A stretch of DNA of 64,000 nucleotides from Hymenobacter sp. BT730 (GTDB lineage Bacteria > Bacteroidota > Bacteroidia > Cytophagales > Hymenobacteraceae), in NCBI RefSeq assembly GCF_030542105.1, contig NZ_JAUOFB010000002.1, positions 434,001 to 498,000 on the forward strand, written 5' to 3'. Positions 44,488-53,180 of this stretch are shown one piece after another. How positions within the stretch are numbered: position 1 is the stretch's first letter; every line of letters starts with the position of its first letter. Below the pieces are notes generated by a model. It ran no database searches, was not told the origin of the DNA, and saw only the letters and a list, made by a program, of their open reading frames with translations. Both the position numbers and the translations under genes were made by a program.

Positions 44488-45261
44488 TTACTCGAAGCGC
44501 ATGTGCTTTACCGATTCGCCGGAGTTTTTCAGCTCCAGCAGCGAGTCGATACCGATTTGCAGGTGGGCAGTTACGTAGTCGGTGGTAACTTTCTTGTCGC
44601 TCTCGGCCGTTTTCACGCCTTCAGGCGTCATGGGGTTGTCGCTCACCAGCAGCAGCGCGCCGTGGGGAATTTCGTTTACAAAACCCACCGTGAAAATGGT
44701 AGCGGTTTCCATATCCACGGCCATGGCCCGAATCTGGCGCAGGTACTCTTTAAAGTTCTCGTCGTGCTCCCACACGCGGCGGTTGGTGGTATATACTGTG
44801 CCTGTCCAGTAGTCCTTCTCATGCTTCTTAATCATGGAGGAAACTGCGCGCTGCAGCCGGAAGGAGGGCAGGGCCGGAATTTCGGCGGGCAGATAGTCAT
44901 CGGAAGTACCCTCACCGCGAATAGCTGCAATGGGCAGGATCAGGTCGCCGAGCTTGGTTTTGTTTTTCAGGCCGCCGCACTTGCCCAGGAACAGGGCCGC
45001 TTTGGGCTTCACGGCCGAAATCAGGTCCATGACCGTGGCCGCCATGGGCGAGCCCATGCCGAAGTTAATAATGGTAATGCCATTGGCAGTAGCGGTCTGC
45101 ATAGGCTTATCCAGACCATGCACCTCCACGCCAAACTGCTCGGCAAACATATTTACGTAATTGATAAAGTTGGTCAGCAGAATATACTGGCCAAACTCCT
45201 TCAGAGGCACCCCGGTATAGCGGGGCAGCCAGTTTTCTACAATGTCAGATTTTGATTTCAT
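44488..45261 (-). CDS. amn: AMP nucleosidase (short form)
   Basis: A 257-residue enzyme of the purine phosphorylase fold. Motifs include INFGMGSPMAA, FLGKCGGLK, MAVDMETATIF and LLLVSDNPMTPEGVKTAESD. It hydrolyses AMP to adenine and ribose 5-phosphate. The protein lacks the N-terminal regulatory domain of the E. coli enzyme (484 residues), as is normal in Bacteroidota. It is divergent from the HsdR-N-like gene with about 100 bases between. Confidence 0.92.
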   Translation of the reverse strand: MKSKSDIVENWLPRYTGVPLKEFGQYILLTNFINYVNMFAEQFGVEVHGLDKPMQTATANGITIINFGMGSPMAATVMDLISAVKPKAALFLGKCGGLKNKTKLGDLILPIAAIRGEGTSDDYLPAEIPALPSFRLQRAVSSMIKKHEKDYWTGTVYTTNRRVWEHDENFKEYLRQIRAMAVDMETATIFTVGFVNEIPHGALLLVSDNPMTPEGVKTAESDKKVTTDYVTAHLQIGIDSLLELKNSGESVKHMRFE

Positions 45262-45350
45262 AGGCTATGGATTAGGTGGGAATAGGTTGCAAAAAAGCCG
45301 TCGACCTTACGAACGACGGCAGCCAGAAAAAAAGCGAAACGCAGGGGCCG

Positions 45351-45358
45351 TACCTTTG
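45351..45358 (+). promoter_or_regulatory. Consensus -7 promoter element, near-leaderless
   Basis: TACCTTTG fully matches TAnnTTTG and lies only six bases before the ATG at 45365. If used, the transcript would start at or next to the start codon. Confidence 0.5.
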
Positions 45359-45364
45359 GAGGTG

Positions 45365-45823
45365 ATGCAAGAACTGAACCTGCCGCCTTTCGACTACAAA
45401 GTTACACAATCTGGCGTAAATTCGCTGATATGGGACATTCTGCGCCGCAAAAACGTGGTGCTGACGCCCGAGGAATGGGTGCGCCAGCATGTAGTACATT
45501 ACCTCATCAACCACCGGGGTTACCCCAAAGGCCTGCTGAGCCTGGAGCGGGGCCACCGCTACAACCAGCGCCAGAAGCGCACCGATTTATGTGCCATGGG
45601 GCCAGAAGGAGCCCCATTACTGCTGGTAGAGTGCAAAGCCCCATCGGTGCCGATTACAGCGGCCGTAGCTCAGCAGGCTGCTGTGTATAACCAAACCATT
45701 GGTGCACCGCTGTTGCTGCTGACCAACGGCCTGGACCATTTCTGCTGGCGCGTAAACTTTGAAGCGCGTACCAACGAGCGGCTCCATGAAGTACCTGCCT
45801 ATCCGGGCAGTGTTTCTCGCTGA
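45365..45823 (+). CDS. Orphan type I restriction HsdR N-terminal-like protein
   Basis: A 152-residue protein starting at ATG 45365 (MQELNLPPFDYKV). It contains a PD-(D/E)xK nuclease-like core: KRTDLCAMGPEG with the Asp, then LLLVECKAP with E-x-K. It aligns with the HsdR N-terminal domain (HSDR_N_2) but has no helicase motor, specificity or methylase genes nearby. Such stand-alone proteins are common in Bacteroidota and of unknown role. The promoter element at 45351 supports this start. Confidence 0.85.
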   Translation: MQELNLPPFDYKVTQSGVNSLIWDILRRKNVVLTPEEWVRQHVVHYLINHRGYPKGLLSLERGHRYNQRQKRTDLCAMGPEGAPLLLVECKAPSVPITAAVAQQAAVYNQTIGAPLLLLTNGLDHFCWRVNFEARTNERLHEVPAYPGSVSR

Positions 45824-45922
45824 TTTAATCCGGTAGAAATAGAAGGTTAGTGCAGGTTCGGGGCAATTTTACTTTATTTAGCCGAGGGCGGTGGGAGCCT
45901 GCAACCTCTAATCTTGAAGGCC

Positions 45923-47800
45923 ATGCAGAAGTGGGATGAATTGCCAGTGAATAGGCGGTTTGAGCAAAGTGCAGCGGCCGTTTTTATGCTGAACGAAGAC
46001 GGGAATTTCCGGCAGTGCAATGCTCGCTTTACTGCGTTGCTGGGTCTGCCCACCGCGCAGCTGGCAGGCACCAGCTTTTTTCAACTGCTGCCGCCGGAAT
46101 CGGCCGCGTATGGCCGGCAATGCTTTGAGCGGGCGGCGGCGGGCGAAATGGTGCACTTGGAAACTGTGCTGTTAGGCGCCTCGCCTCAGAAGCAGAGCTT
46201 ACACCTGTTTCCGCTGCTGGCCGATGGACAAATCAGAGGGGTATATGGTATGGCCAGCGTAGGCTTGGAGCCACCTTCTGCTCCCCTCGCCCTACAGGAG
46301 CGGGAACATCAGCTCTCCGTTATCTTCGATTCCATTGCGGATGTCACTTTTGTCCTGAATGTGGAGCCGGATGGCCGGTATCGGTTCACTTTCGCCAATA
46401 AAGCCTTCCAGAGAACTACGGGGCTGCCGCCGGAAAAAGTAATTGGCAGCTATGTGGACGCCATCATTCCGGAACCATCTCTAAGCCTGGTTTTAGCAAA
46501 ATATCAGGAAGCCGTTACCACCCAAAAGCGTGTTGCCTGGCTGGAAACTTCTGACTATCCCACGGGGCAGGTGACGGGCGAAGTCAGCGTGACGCCCGTG
46601 CTGGATGAGGCCGGGGTTTGCACCCAGCTGGTGGGCGTAGTGCATGACCTGACCGATCAAAAAAGAACGGAAGAGGCCTTGCGGCTCAGCAACGAGCGGT
46701 TTCAGTATGTGTTGCGGGCAACCACCGATGCTATTTATGACTGGAACATTGCCACCGACACCATTTATTGGGGCGAGGGACTGGAAACCTCCTTTGGGCA
46801 TCAGCTGGAGCAAAACCCTTCTCCCTTCAACATCTGGCTGGCATTGGTGCACCCTCAGGACAAAGACAGGGTATTAAATGGCAAGCTCTGGGAAGTGAAC
46901 CACTCAACCACCACGCTCTGGCAGGATGAGTACCGCTTTAAACAGAAAAACGGGTCCTGGGCAGTGGTCTTTGATAGGGGCTACATCGTGCGGGATGCTA
47001 CGGGCAAGCCCGAACGTATGATTGGCTCCATGCAGGACATCACCGAGCGCAAAGAAACAGAGGAGCGGCAGCGCCTCATGGCCGATAAGCTCTTTAAGCA
47101 AAATGCGGATTTGCAGCAGTTCGCCTACATCGTATCCCATAACCTGCGGGCACCCCTGGCTAATGCCATCGGCTATGCGGATTTGATTTCACGCGTGGAA
47201 AAAGACTCCCCGGTGTTCGATGAGTCGGTGAAAAACCTACAGACCAGCATGGAGCTGCTGGATGAAATATTGACGGATGTAACCAGCATTCTGTCCATTC
47301 GGGATAAGCAGGGGGGCTACCGCCCCGAGCCGGTTGCCCTGGCTGCGGTGTGCCAACAGGCTCTTTTGGGTTTAGAAGAACCACTGCAGGAGAGTGGTGG
47401 ACAGATCATCTGTGACATTCCCGAAACGTTGCGCGTGCGCGGAAACCGGGCTTATTTTCACAGCATTTTTCATAATCTGATTTCCAACGCCATTAAGTAC
47501 CGCTCAGACGAGCGGCCTTTGCGTATCGAAATAAAAGCAGTAGACAAGCCCCACGAGGGTACCACCATTACCATTGCAGACAATGGCTCGGGGTTCAATC
47601 AGAAAAAGGCGGGCGAGGATGTTTTTCAGCTCTACCGGCGCTTTCACACCGATAAAAGAGGCCGGGGGATTGGCCTGTTTCTGGTAAAATCCCACGTAGA
47701 ATCCATGGGTGGGCAGATTACGGTTGAAAGCCGGATGAATGAGGGTACCCGATTTATTCTTTATTTTAGCCACCATGCAGATGAAAACCTACCTGATTGA
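45923..47800 (+). CDS. Soluble multi-PAS sensor histidine kinase
   Basis: A 625-residue kinase without membrane helices. It has three PAS units: about 5-110, about 125-245 (IFDSIADVTFVLNV), and about 250-375 (FQYVLRATTDAIYDWNI). These are followed by a HisKA-like region with phospho-acceptor H406 in YIVSHNLRAPLANAIG and an ATPase domain with N box FHNLISNAIKY, G1 ADNGSGF and G2 GRGIGLFLVKSH. The HNLR-A-P H-box is typical of Bacteroidota. It senses a cytoplasmic signal. The response regulator gene overlaps its 3' end by 26 bases. Confidence 0.92.
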   Translation: MQKWDELPVNRRFEQSAAAVFMLNEDGNFRQCNARFTALLGLPTAQLAGTSFFQLLPPESAAYGRQCFERAAAGEMVHLETVLLGASPQKQSLHLFPLLADGQIRGVYGMASVGLEPPSAPLALQEREHQLSVIFDSIADVTFVLNVEPDGRYRFTFANKAFQRTTGLPPEKVIGSYVDAIIPEPSLSLVLAKYQEAVTTQKRVAWLETSDYPTGQVTGEVSVTPVLDEAGVCTQLVGVVHDLTDQKRTEEALRLSNERFQYVLRATTDAIYDWNIATDTIYWGEGLETSFGHQLEQNPSPFNIWLALVHPQDKDRVLNGKLWEVNHSTTTLWQDEYRFKQKNGSWAVVFDRGYIVRDATGKPERMIGSMQDITERKETEERQRLMADKLFKQNADLQQFAYIVSHNLRAPLANAIGYADLISRVEKDSPVFDESVKNLQTSMELLDEILTDVTSILSIRDKQGGYRPEPVALAAVCQQALLGLEEPLQESGGQIICDIPETLRVRGNRAYFHSIFHNLISNAIKYRSDERPLRIEIKAVDKPHEGTTITIADNGSGFNQKKAGEDVFQLYRRFHTDKRGRGIGLFLVKSHVESMGGQITVESRMNEGTRFILYFSHHADENLPD

Positions 47801-48185
47801 TGACGATGACCTCGGTATTTATCTTACCGAGCAGTTGTTGCGGGCAGAAGGCTTTTCAAATTGCATTTCCACCTTTCAGTCCGCTACCGAAGCCTTAACT
47901 ACCCTGGTCGGCGAGAAGAAAGCTGCCCCGCCCGACGTCGTATTCCTGGATCTGAATATGCCGGTTATGAATGGCTGGGAGTTTCTGGATGCCCTAAAGC
48001 CGTATCAGGACGAGTTGGCGGGCCGCTGTCACATCTATATTCTGACTTCTTCTTTGGCCTTGTCAGATATGGAAAAGGCCAAACGATATACGCTTGTAGC
48101 CGGCCTCATTCACAAACCCATTGATAGTGAGGAGATTCGTGCTATTCATTCCCGTCTGGCGGGAGAGCCTAATAATGGGGAATAA
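47775..48185 (+). CDS. Single-domain response regulator
   Basis: A 136-residue CheY-like receiver with the acidic pocket D9-D10-D11, phospho-acceptor D59 (VVFLDLNMPVMNG), the switch Ser/Thr in ILTSS and Lys in HKPID. It has no output domain, so it must act through protein contacts or a phosphorelay. The start overlaps the kinase gene by 26 bases, so the pair is translationally coupled. Confidence 0.92.
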   Translation: MQMKTYLIDDDDLGIYLTEQLLRAEGFSNCISTFQSATEALTTLVGEKKAAPPDVVFLDLNMPVMNGWEFLDALKPYQDELAGRCHIYILTSSLALSDMEKAKRYTLVAGLIHKPIDSEEIRAIHSRLAGEPNNGE

Positions 48186-48223
48186 CGCTTAGATAAACAG
48201 CTCAGAAAGCGTATAGGGCAGCT

Positions 48224-50167
48224 TTATGACGATTTTGGGTGCTGATACAGCCGGTTGTCAATCAGCCCATTAATATAAAGCTGCACGCAGGCTTTCAGCT
48301 CGTTGCCATACTGCCGTAACTTTTGCGGGTCCGGATTTGCCAGGGGCATAGCGGGTAGGCGGTGCGTTTGATAAGGGAAGAGGCGCACCTGGTCGTCGGC
48401 TGTTAGCTCGGTCACAAAATCGGAGTGAACCAGAAACCAGGACCCGCCGCTCAGAAAAACCGCCCGGCCGGTGTTGGTGGTATCAAAAACAGAGTAGCCG
48501 AAAGGCAGCAACTTGCCCTGGGCAGGCACCCGAAGATAATCGAGGACAGTGGCCGGTACATCTGCCTGTTGCGTGATGCGGTGCACATTTGCCGCGGGCA
48601 ATGGCTGACCGGGATGGAAAACCAGCAGCGGTGTTTTGTAACTGCCCAAGGTATTCTGATAGCCACGCCGGTCGGTTTGGGACGTGTGGTCGGCTAGGAG
48701 AATAAACAGCGTATTCCGGTACCAGGGCTGCTGGCTGGCCGCGGCGAAGAACTGGCGCAGGGCAAAATCAGTGTAGCCAATAGCCGCATGAATGGGCAGC
48801 GTACCCTTTGGAAACCGCCCGCTGTATTGCCGTGGTACTGTGAAGGGCTCGTGCGAAGACAGCGTGAATAGCGTTGAAAAAAAAGGCTGCTTTTGCTGGC
48901 TCAGCTGCTGGCTGAAATACTGCAGGTAGGGCTCGTCAAAAATACCCCAGTGTCCATCGTAATCAGGGCTTTGGCGGCTGCCGGGGTATTCGCTCAGGCC
49001 ATAGTAACGTTGAATGCCGGCTACCCCGGCAAAGGTATTAAAACCCATAGAGCCATTCTCGGCGCCATGAAACACAGACGTAGTGTAGCCCTGCTTGCCC
49101 AGGATTTCGCCCAGTCCGTGCAGCTCGTTGGTTTGGAAGTTGGAGGTAATGAACGGGCTTTCCAGCAAAGGCGGCAGCCCCGCCAGCACAGCCGGCAGCG
49201 CCTCAATAGAACGACGGCCATTGGCATAGTGCTCCTGAAAAAGCACCCCGCCATGCGTTGCCAGCGAATCAAAGAAAGGAGTGTAGCCGCCGCGGCCGCC
49301 ATTTTCTACGCCCGTGTATTCCGAAGCAAAGCTCTCCAATAGCAGCACTACTACATTGTCGCGGCGCGGCTCCGGAGCTGGCAACATTGGCGCCGGGTCG
49401 ACTGCCAGAGCCTGCCGCAAATCAGCCTCCGAGGCGAAATAGCGGCGGTGTTCCAGGTTTTCATAACCCAGGCTTTTCAGGAACGTGAAGGTGCTGTTGA
49501 GGGCCAGGTGACCCAGCGTGGCTGGCTGCTGGGCAAAAGCAGCGCCCGTACGCAAGGGCTTTAGCTGCAGCCCGCCTCGGATACCCAGCACGGTAAATCC
49601 ACCTACTAGTAGTGCCTCTATCAGCAGCAACCAATGTCTGTTTCCGGGTGGGCGCCTTTTTAAAGTTGGTTGTTCATCAGCATCACTAACCAGCTGCCAC
49701 CTTTCCGGCATGGGATAGAAGTACCACAGCGCCGCCAGCAGCAGCACAAACGGGAGCACAAGAAACCAGTAGTTACCCACCAACTGCCCGGCCTGCCGCT
49801 GCACATCAGCCCCAATGGTGGTTAGCTCGTTGCTGGTGCGGCGGCCAATGAATTTGAAGTACTCCCAATCCACAATGTTCAGGGCAATACCCAGCGCATT
49901 CAGCAGCAGGTAGATACCCCACAACAGCCGCTGCCACCTGCGCCCCAGCGCCGGAATTATGGATAGCACCACGAAAGGCAGGTTCAGGAGCAGCAGGGCC
50001 GAAATATCGAACCGGAAACCGTGCCAGAAGGCCAGCGCTACCTGACCCGCCGAGGCCTCCTGAAACGTATCGTAATTAAAAGCATAAAACCCCGCGCGCA
50101 GCAGCACATACACCCCCAGCAAGAGGGCAAACCGACGAAGCAGTAAACGCAGCGGGAGGGAGGGCAT
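48224..50167 (-). CDS. LTA synthase-like sulfatase/phosphotransferase membrane protein
   Basis: A 647-residue protein with about five N-terminal membrane helices and a large extracytoplasmic sulfatase-fold domain. Motifs include VVVLLLESFASEYTG (metal Glu), the nucleophile region ANGRRSIEALPAVLAGLP (probable Ser in place of Thr), VFHGAENGSMG, HWGIFDEPYL, LSSHEPF and LADHTSQTDRR. Related enzymes transfer glycerol-phosphate or phosphoethanolamine to envelope glycans. It is convergent with the response regulator gene. Confidence 0.88.
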   Translation of the reverse strand: MPSLPLRLLLRRFALLLGVYVLLRAGFYAFNYDTFQEASAGQVALAFWHGFRFDISALLLLNLPFVVLSIIPALGRRWQRLLWGIYLLLNALGIALNIVDWEYFKFIGRRTSNELTTIGADVQRQAGQLVGNYWFLVLPFVLLLAALWYFYPMPERWQLVSDADEQPTLKRRPPGNRHWLLLIEALLVGGFTVLGIRGGLQLKPLRTGAAFAQQPATLGHLALNSTFTFLKSLGYENLEHRRYFASEADLRQALAVDPAPMLPAPEPRRDNVVVLLLESFASEYTGVENGGRGGYTPFFDSLATHGGVLFQEHYANGRRSIEALPAVLAGLPPLLESPFITSNFQTNELHGLGEILGKQGYTTSVFHGAENGSMGFNTFAGVAGIQRYYGLSEYPGSRQSPDYDGHWGIFDEPYLQYFSQQLSQQKQPFFSTLFTLSSHEPFTVPRQYSGRFPKGTLPIHAAIGYTDFALRQFFAAASQQPWYRNTLFILLADHTSQTDRRGYQNTLGSYKTPLLVFHPGQPLPAANVHRITQQADVPATVLDYLRVPAQGKLLPFGYSVFDTTNTGRAVFLSGGSWFLVHSDFVTELTADDQVRLFPYQTHRLPAMPLANPDPQKLRQYGNELKACVQLYINGLIDNRLYQHPKSS

Positions 50168-50180
50168 CAGGCAGAAAAAG

Positions 50181-50780
50181 CTATTCGGCCGGGCGGAAGC
50201 GGATGCGCTGCCCGCTGGGCAAATCCTTTATCTGCCGGTAGAAATCGGCCAGCCATTGCAGCCGCTCGGCCACTGTTTTGGGCTTGATGGTAGGCGTTTG
50301 CTTTTCAGTGGCCACGCACACTGGCGGATATAGGCTCAAAAGCTGCCCAGGCTGTAGCACCCCGCCGCGCTGCTGAAAGGTGCGCAATGGCTCCATGCCC
50401 AGGGCATCCAGCGGAAACTTCTCGGCCCCGAACAGGAAATGCTTGAAGTCCACTTCCAGATCAGCCAGCTCACCGGTTTCGGTGTCCAGAAACAGCACCG
50501 CGTCGCCGCGCAGCAGGAACTGGTTGCCTACGCAGTCCTGGGCAAAGGGAATGTCGGCTTCCTGCACCGTGTCGTAAACACGCCAGAAAGCGTGCAGGCC
50601 CTGCCACGCCTCCGCCAAAGAGTGCCACGTGGGCTCCGTTACGCAGCCCCGAATATGCAGCCCCCCAAAGTAAGCCACCACTCCGTTCTGCTCACGCAAA
50701 AAAGTCTGCAGATAGGAGGGAAGCCGGGCAAACGTGACGAGGTCGGTTAGCTCGCCACCAGTGTAAATGATGCCTTTCAT
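50181..50780 (-). CDS. SMI1/KNR4-like (SUKH) hypothetical protein
   Basis: A 199-residue soluble protein with FLREQNGVVAYFGGLHIRGC near the start, which resembles the start of SUKH/SMI1-type domains, and DAVLFLDTETGELADLEVDF. SUKH proteins are often toxin immunity factors, but no toxin gene is next to this one. It lies 13 bases upstream of the LTA-synthase-like gene on the same strand, so the two are probably co-transcribed. Confidence 0.65.
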   Translation of the reverse strand: MKGIIYTGGELTDLVTFARLPSYLQTFLREQNGVVAYFGGLHIRGCVTEPTWHSLAEAWQGLHAFWRVYDTVQEADIPFAQDCVGNQFLLRGDAVLFLDTETGELADLEVDFKHFLFGAEKFPLDALGMEPLRTFQQRGGVLQPGQLLSLYPPVCVATEKQTPTIKPKTVAERLQWLADFYRQIKDLPSGQRIRFRPAE

Positions 50781-50787
50781 AAGTGGG

Positions 50788-50795
50788 ACAAAGGT
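50788..50795 (-). promoter_or_regulatory. Consensus -7 element, near-leaderless, for the SUKH-like gene
   Basis: The minus-strand sequence TACCTTTG fits TAnnTTTG exactly and is seven bases from the ATG at 50780. It abuts the ald terminator. Confidence 0.5.
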
Positions 50796-50797
50796 AA

Positions 50798-50830
50798 AAA
50801 GCCTTTCCGACCCAGGGCCGGAAAGGCTTT
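50798..50830 (-). terminator. Terminator of ald
   Basis: AAAGCCTTTCCG pairs perfectly with CGGAAAGGCTTT across a nine-base loop, 24 bases beyond the ald stop on the minus strand, flanked by T-rich sequence. Confidence 0.88.
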
Positions 50831-50853
50831 AATACGCTAAATCAGCTGTTTAA

Positions 50854-51981
50854 TTAAGCAACGGCTACTTCCATTACCGACTCAACCGACTCCAGCGGCA
50901 GGTTCCAGGCATCAGCTACGCCTTTGTACACAACTTTGCCATTCACCACGTTCAGGCCGAGGCGCAGGGCCTCGTCGCGGCGGCAGGCTTCCTGCCAGCC
51001 CAGGTTCGCCAGCTTCACGGCGTACGGCAGCGTAGCGTTGGTCAGGGCCAGGGTAGAAGTATAAGGCACCGCGCCGGGCATGTTGGCCACGCAGTAGTGC
51101 ACAATGTCGTCGATGATGAAGGTAGGGTCTTCGTGGGTGGTTGGCTTGCAGGTTTCGATGCAGCCACCCTGGTCCACGGCCACGTCCACCAGCACAGTGC
51201 CGGGCTTCATGGTCTTCAGCATGTCGCGCGTGATGAGGTGGGGAGCTTTTGCACCCGGAATCAGCACGGCGCCAATGATGAGGTCAGCGGTTTTCACTGC
51301 TGCCCGGATGTTGTACTCGTTGGAATACTGCGTTACCACGTTTTTGGGCATGAAGTCGTCCAGCTCGCGCAGACGGTTCAGGTTGATGTCCATTACGGTA
51401 ACCTGAGCACCCAGACCAGCGGCAATTTTAGCGGCCTGCGTGCCTACAATACCGGCACCCAGTACCAGAACTTCAGCCGGCTTCACACCGGGTACGCCGC
51501 CCAGCAGAATGCCGCGGCCTTTCAGCGGCTTCTCCAGGTACTTAGCGCCTTCCTGCGGAGCCATACGGCCAGCCACTTCGCTCATCGGAATGAGCAGGGG
51601 CAGCGCGCGGCTGGGCAGCTCTACGGTTTCGTAAGCCAGGCACACGGCTTTGCGCTCAATCATGGCGTGGGTCAGCTCCTCGCCGGAGGCAAAGTGGAAG
51701 TAAGTGAACAGCAGCTGGTTCTCCTTGATTAGGGGATACTCCGAAGCAATCGGCTCCTTCACCTTCACAATCATTTCAGCCTTGCCATATACATCGGCAA
51801 TAGTAGGCAGAATGGTAGCGCCAGCCTGCTCGTATTCGGCGTCCTGGAAACCGCTGCCCAAACCGGCAGTAGATTGCACGTACACCTCGTGGCCGTGCTT
51901 GCGGAATTCAGCTACGCCAGCAGGCGTCAGGCCCACGCGGTTTTCGTTATTCTTTATTTCTTTCGGTACGCCGATGATCAT
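50854..51981 (-). CDS. ald: Alanine dehydrogenase
   Basis: A 375-residue enzyme matching the family length. The N-terminal signature [19 protein letters not shown] is followed by the substrate-site region [15 protein letters not shown] and the NAD-binding Rossmann motif [17 protein letters not shown]. It catalyses reversible oxidative deamination of alanine to pyruvate. It has a candidate promoter at 52034 and its own terminator, so it is probably monocistronic. Confidence 0.95.
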   Translation of the reverse strand: MIIGVPKEIKNNENRVGLTPAGVAEFRKHGHEVYVQSTAGLGSGFQDAEYEQAGATILPTIADVYGKAEMIVKVKEPIASEYPLIKENQLLFTYFHFASGEELTHAMIERKAVCLAYETVELPSRALPLLIPMSEVAGRMAPQEGAKYLEKPLKGRGILLGGVPGVKPAEVLVLGAGIVGTQAAKIAAGLGAQVTVMDINLNRLRELDDFMPKNVVTQYSNEYNIRAAVKTADLIIGAVLIPGAKAPHLITRDMLKTMKPGTVLVDVAVDQGGCIETCKPTTHEDPTFIIDDIVHYCVANMPGAVPYTSTLALTNATLPYAVKLANLGWQEACRRDEALRLGLNVVNGKVVYKGVADAWNLPLESVESVMEVAVA

Positions 51982-52033
51982 GGCAGAAAGCTAATGTGAG
52001 GGTGGGTGGAAAAATTGCCGTTGAAAGCGGGTG

Positions 52034-52041
52034 CAAAGATA
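52034..52041 (-). promoter_or_regulatory. Consensus -7 promoter element for ald
   Basis: Minus-strand TATCTTTG matches TAnnTTTG and lies 52 bases upstream of the ald ATG. No -33 TTG is clear. Confidence 0.45.
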
Positions 52042-52076
52042 AGGCGGAATTACATGTGGCGGCACGGTAAAAAAGA

Positions 52077-52110
52077 AACTGTCATCCGAAGCCCGCTCCG
52101 GATGACAGTT
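52077..52110 (-). terminator. Terminator of the DUF1573 gene
   Basis: AACTGTCATCCG pairs perfectly with CGGATGACAGTT over a ten-base loop, 19 bases beyond the minus-strand stop, and is followed by T-rich sequence on that strand. Confidence 0.85.
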
Positions 52111-52128
52111 ATCATATGGTTTGATGGT

Positions 52129-52902
52129 TTACTTAAACGGCACCGTAGAGTCACTCTCCTTTACCATGCTTCCTACGTTCAGGTCTTTTACTACGTTGGC
52201 CTTCAGCGTCAGCTTGGTGTCGCCGTGCAGGTCATTAGAATTAAGAGTTACTTCATCAGTCATAGTGCCCAGTTTGCGCTGGCTGTAAATCAGTTCCAGC
52301 ACGGCACTTTGGCCGGGTTTAATGGGAGCAGGAGTGCTTTTAAAGCCTACACAATAGCAGTTGCTGGATAAAGCCCCCAAAACCAGGTCAGTTTTGCCGG
52401 TGTTGCGCACAGTAAAGCGCGCAATAGGCTGTTGGCCAGCTTCCATTTTGCCAAAATCATGCACAGTGCGGTCCGGCACCAGGCGCGGCGACTGCGCTAG
52501 CTGGGCCGGCGTCAGCGCCTTTTTCATTTCATCTTTAGCCAATACGGTGCCCTGAATTGTCAGCGTTTTGCTGGGAGTGGCGGCATTGCTGGTAATAGTC
52601 ACGGTTTTATTGAACACGCCCAAGTGACCAGCGCTGTTATACACGGCCTTCACCATACCGCTTTTGCCGGGCAATACGGGTGTTTTGGTCCAGTCCGGGG
52701 TGGTGCAGCCGCAGCTAGCCCGCACATCATTAATCACGATGGGTTGATTGCCAGTGTTTTTGAAGCGGAATTCGTGGGTGGCCTGTGTTCCTTCGGCAAT
52801 CTTACCAAAATCATGCAGCTCTTTTTCAAAAGTAATAACACCCTGGGCACGGGCGCCTAAGGTTATTGACAAGGCAAATACAAGTGCGAAAAGATGTTTC
52901 AT
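52129..52902 (-). CDS. Secreted protein with two DUF1573 domains
   Basis: A 257-residue protein from ATG 52902 with a signal peptide (MKHLFALVFALSITLGARA). It has two immunoglobulin-like DUF1573 units, each starting near HDFGK: HDFGKIAEGTQATHEFRFKN with ASCGCTTPDWTKTPVLPGKS, and HDFGKMEAGQQPIARFTVRN. DUF1573 proteins are abundant envelope proteins of Bacteroidota with unknown function. It is divergent from the E1 gene, with a candidate promoter for each direction between them. Confidence 0.92.
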   Translation of the reverse strand: MKHLFALVFALSITLGARAQGVITFEKELHDFGKIAEGTQATHEFRFKNTGNQPIVINDVRASCGCTTPDWTKTPVLPGKSGMVKAVYNSAGHLGVFNKTVTITSNAATPSKTLTIQGTVLAKDEMKKALTPAQLAQSPRLVPDRTVHDFGKMEAGQQPIARFTVRNTGKTDLVLGALSSNCYCVGFKSTPAPIKPGQSAVLELIYSQRKLGTMTDEVTLNSNDLHGDTKLTLKANVVKDLNVGSMVKESDSTVPFK

Positions 52903-53015
52903 AATAGTACCCGCCACAGATGCGGGTTTTAAGTGTAATGAAGAAACAGGGCCGCAGGCCGTACGCAAATAAGGTGCCCAGACTGCCGGCAGGCAGCCGG
53001 AGCAGAATGCTACTT

Positions 53016-53023
53016 CAAAGATA
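53016..53023 (-). promoter_or_regulatory. Consensus -7 element for the DUF1573 gene
   Basis: Minus-strand TATCTTTG is a full match to TAnnTTTG, about 114 bases upstream of the ATG at 52902. Confidence 0.42.
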
Positions 53024-53068
53024 GCCAAAAACGCTGTGCACCCGTACAGGGCTGGAAATGACCGACGG

Positions 53069-53098
53069 TTGATGGTCGCGCCCAAATCCGTACTTTTG
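53069..53098 (+). promoter_or_regulatory. Promoter with -33 and -7 elements for the E1 gene
   Basis: TTG at 53069-53071 and TACTTTTG at 53091-53098 (full TAnnTTTG match) are separated by 19 bases, the spacing expected for the Bacteroidota primary sigma factor. The ATG at 53181 follows after 82 bases. Confidence 0.55.
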
Positions 53099-53180
53099 AC
53101 CCGCCGACCGGAATAACCGCGGCCGCCGCGGCGCGTTTTTGCCGCACTCATTCTTCCCTCCCCCTGCCCACCCGACCCGT

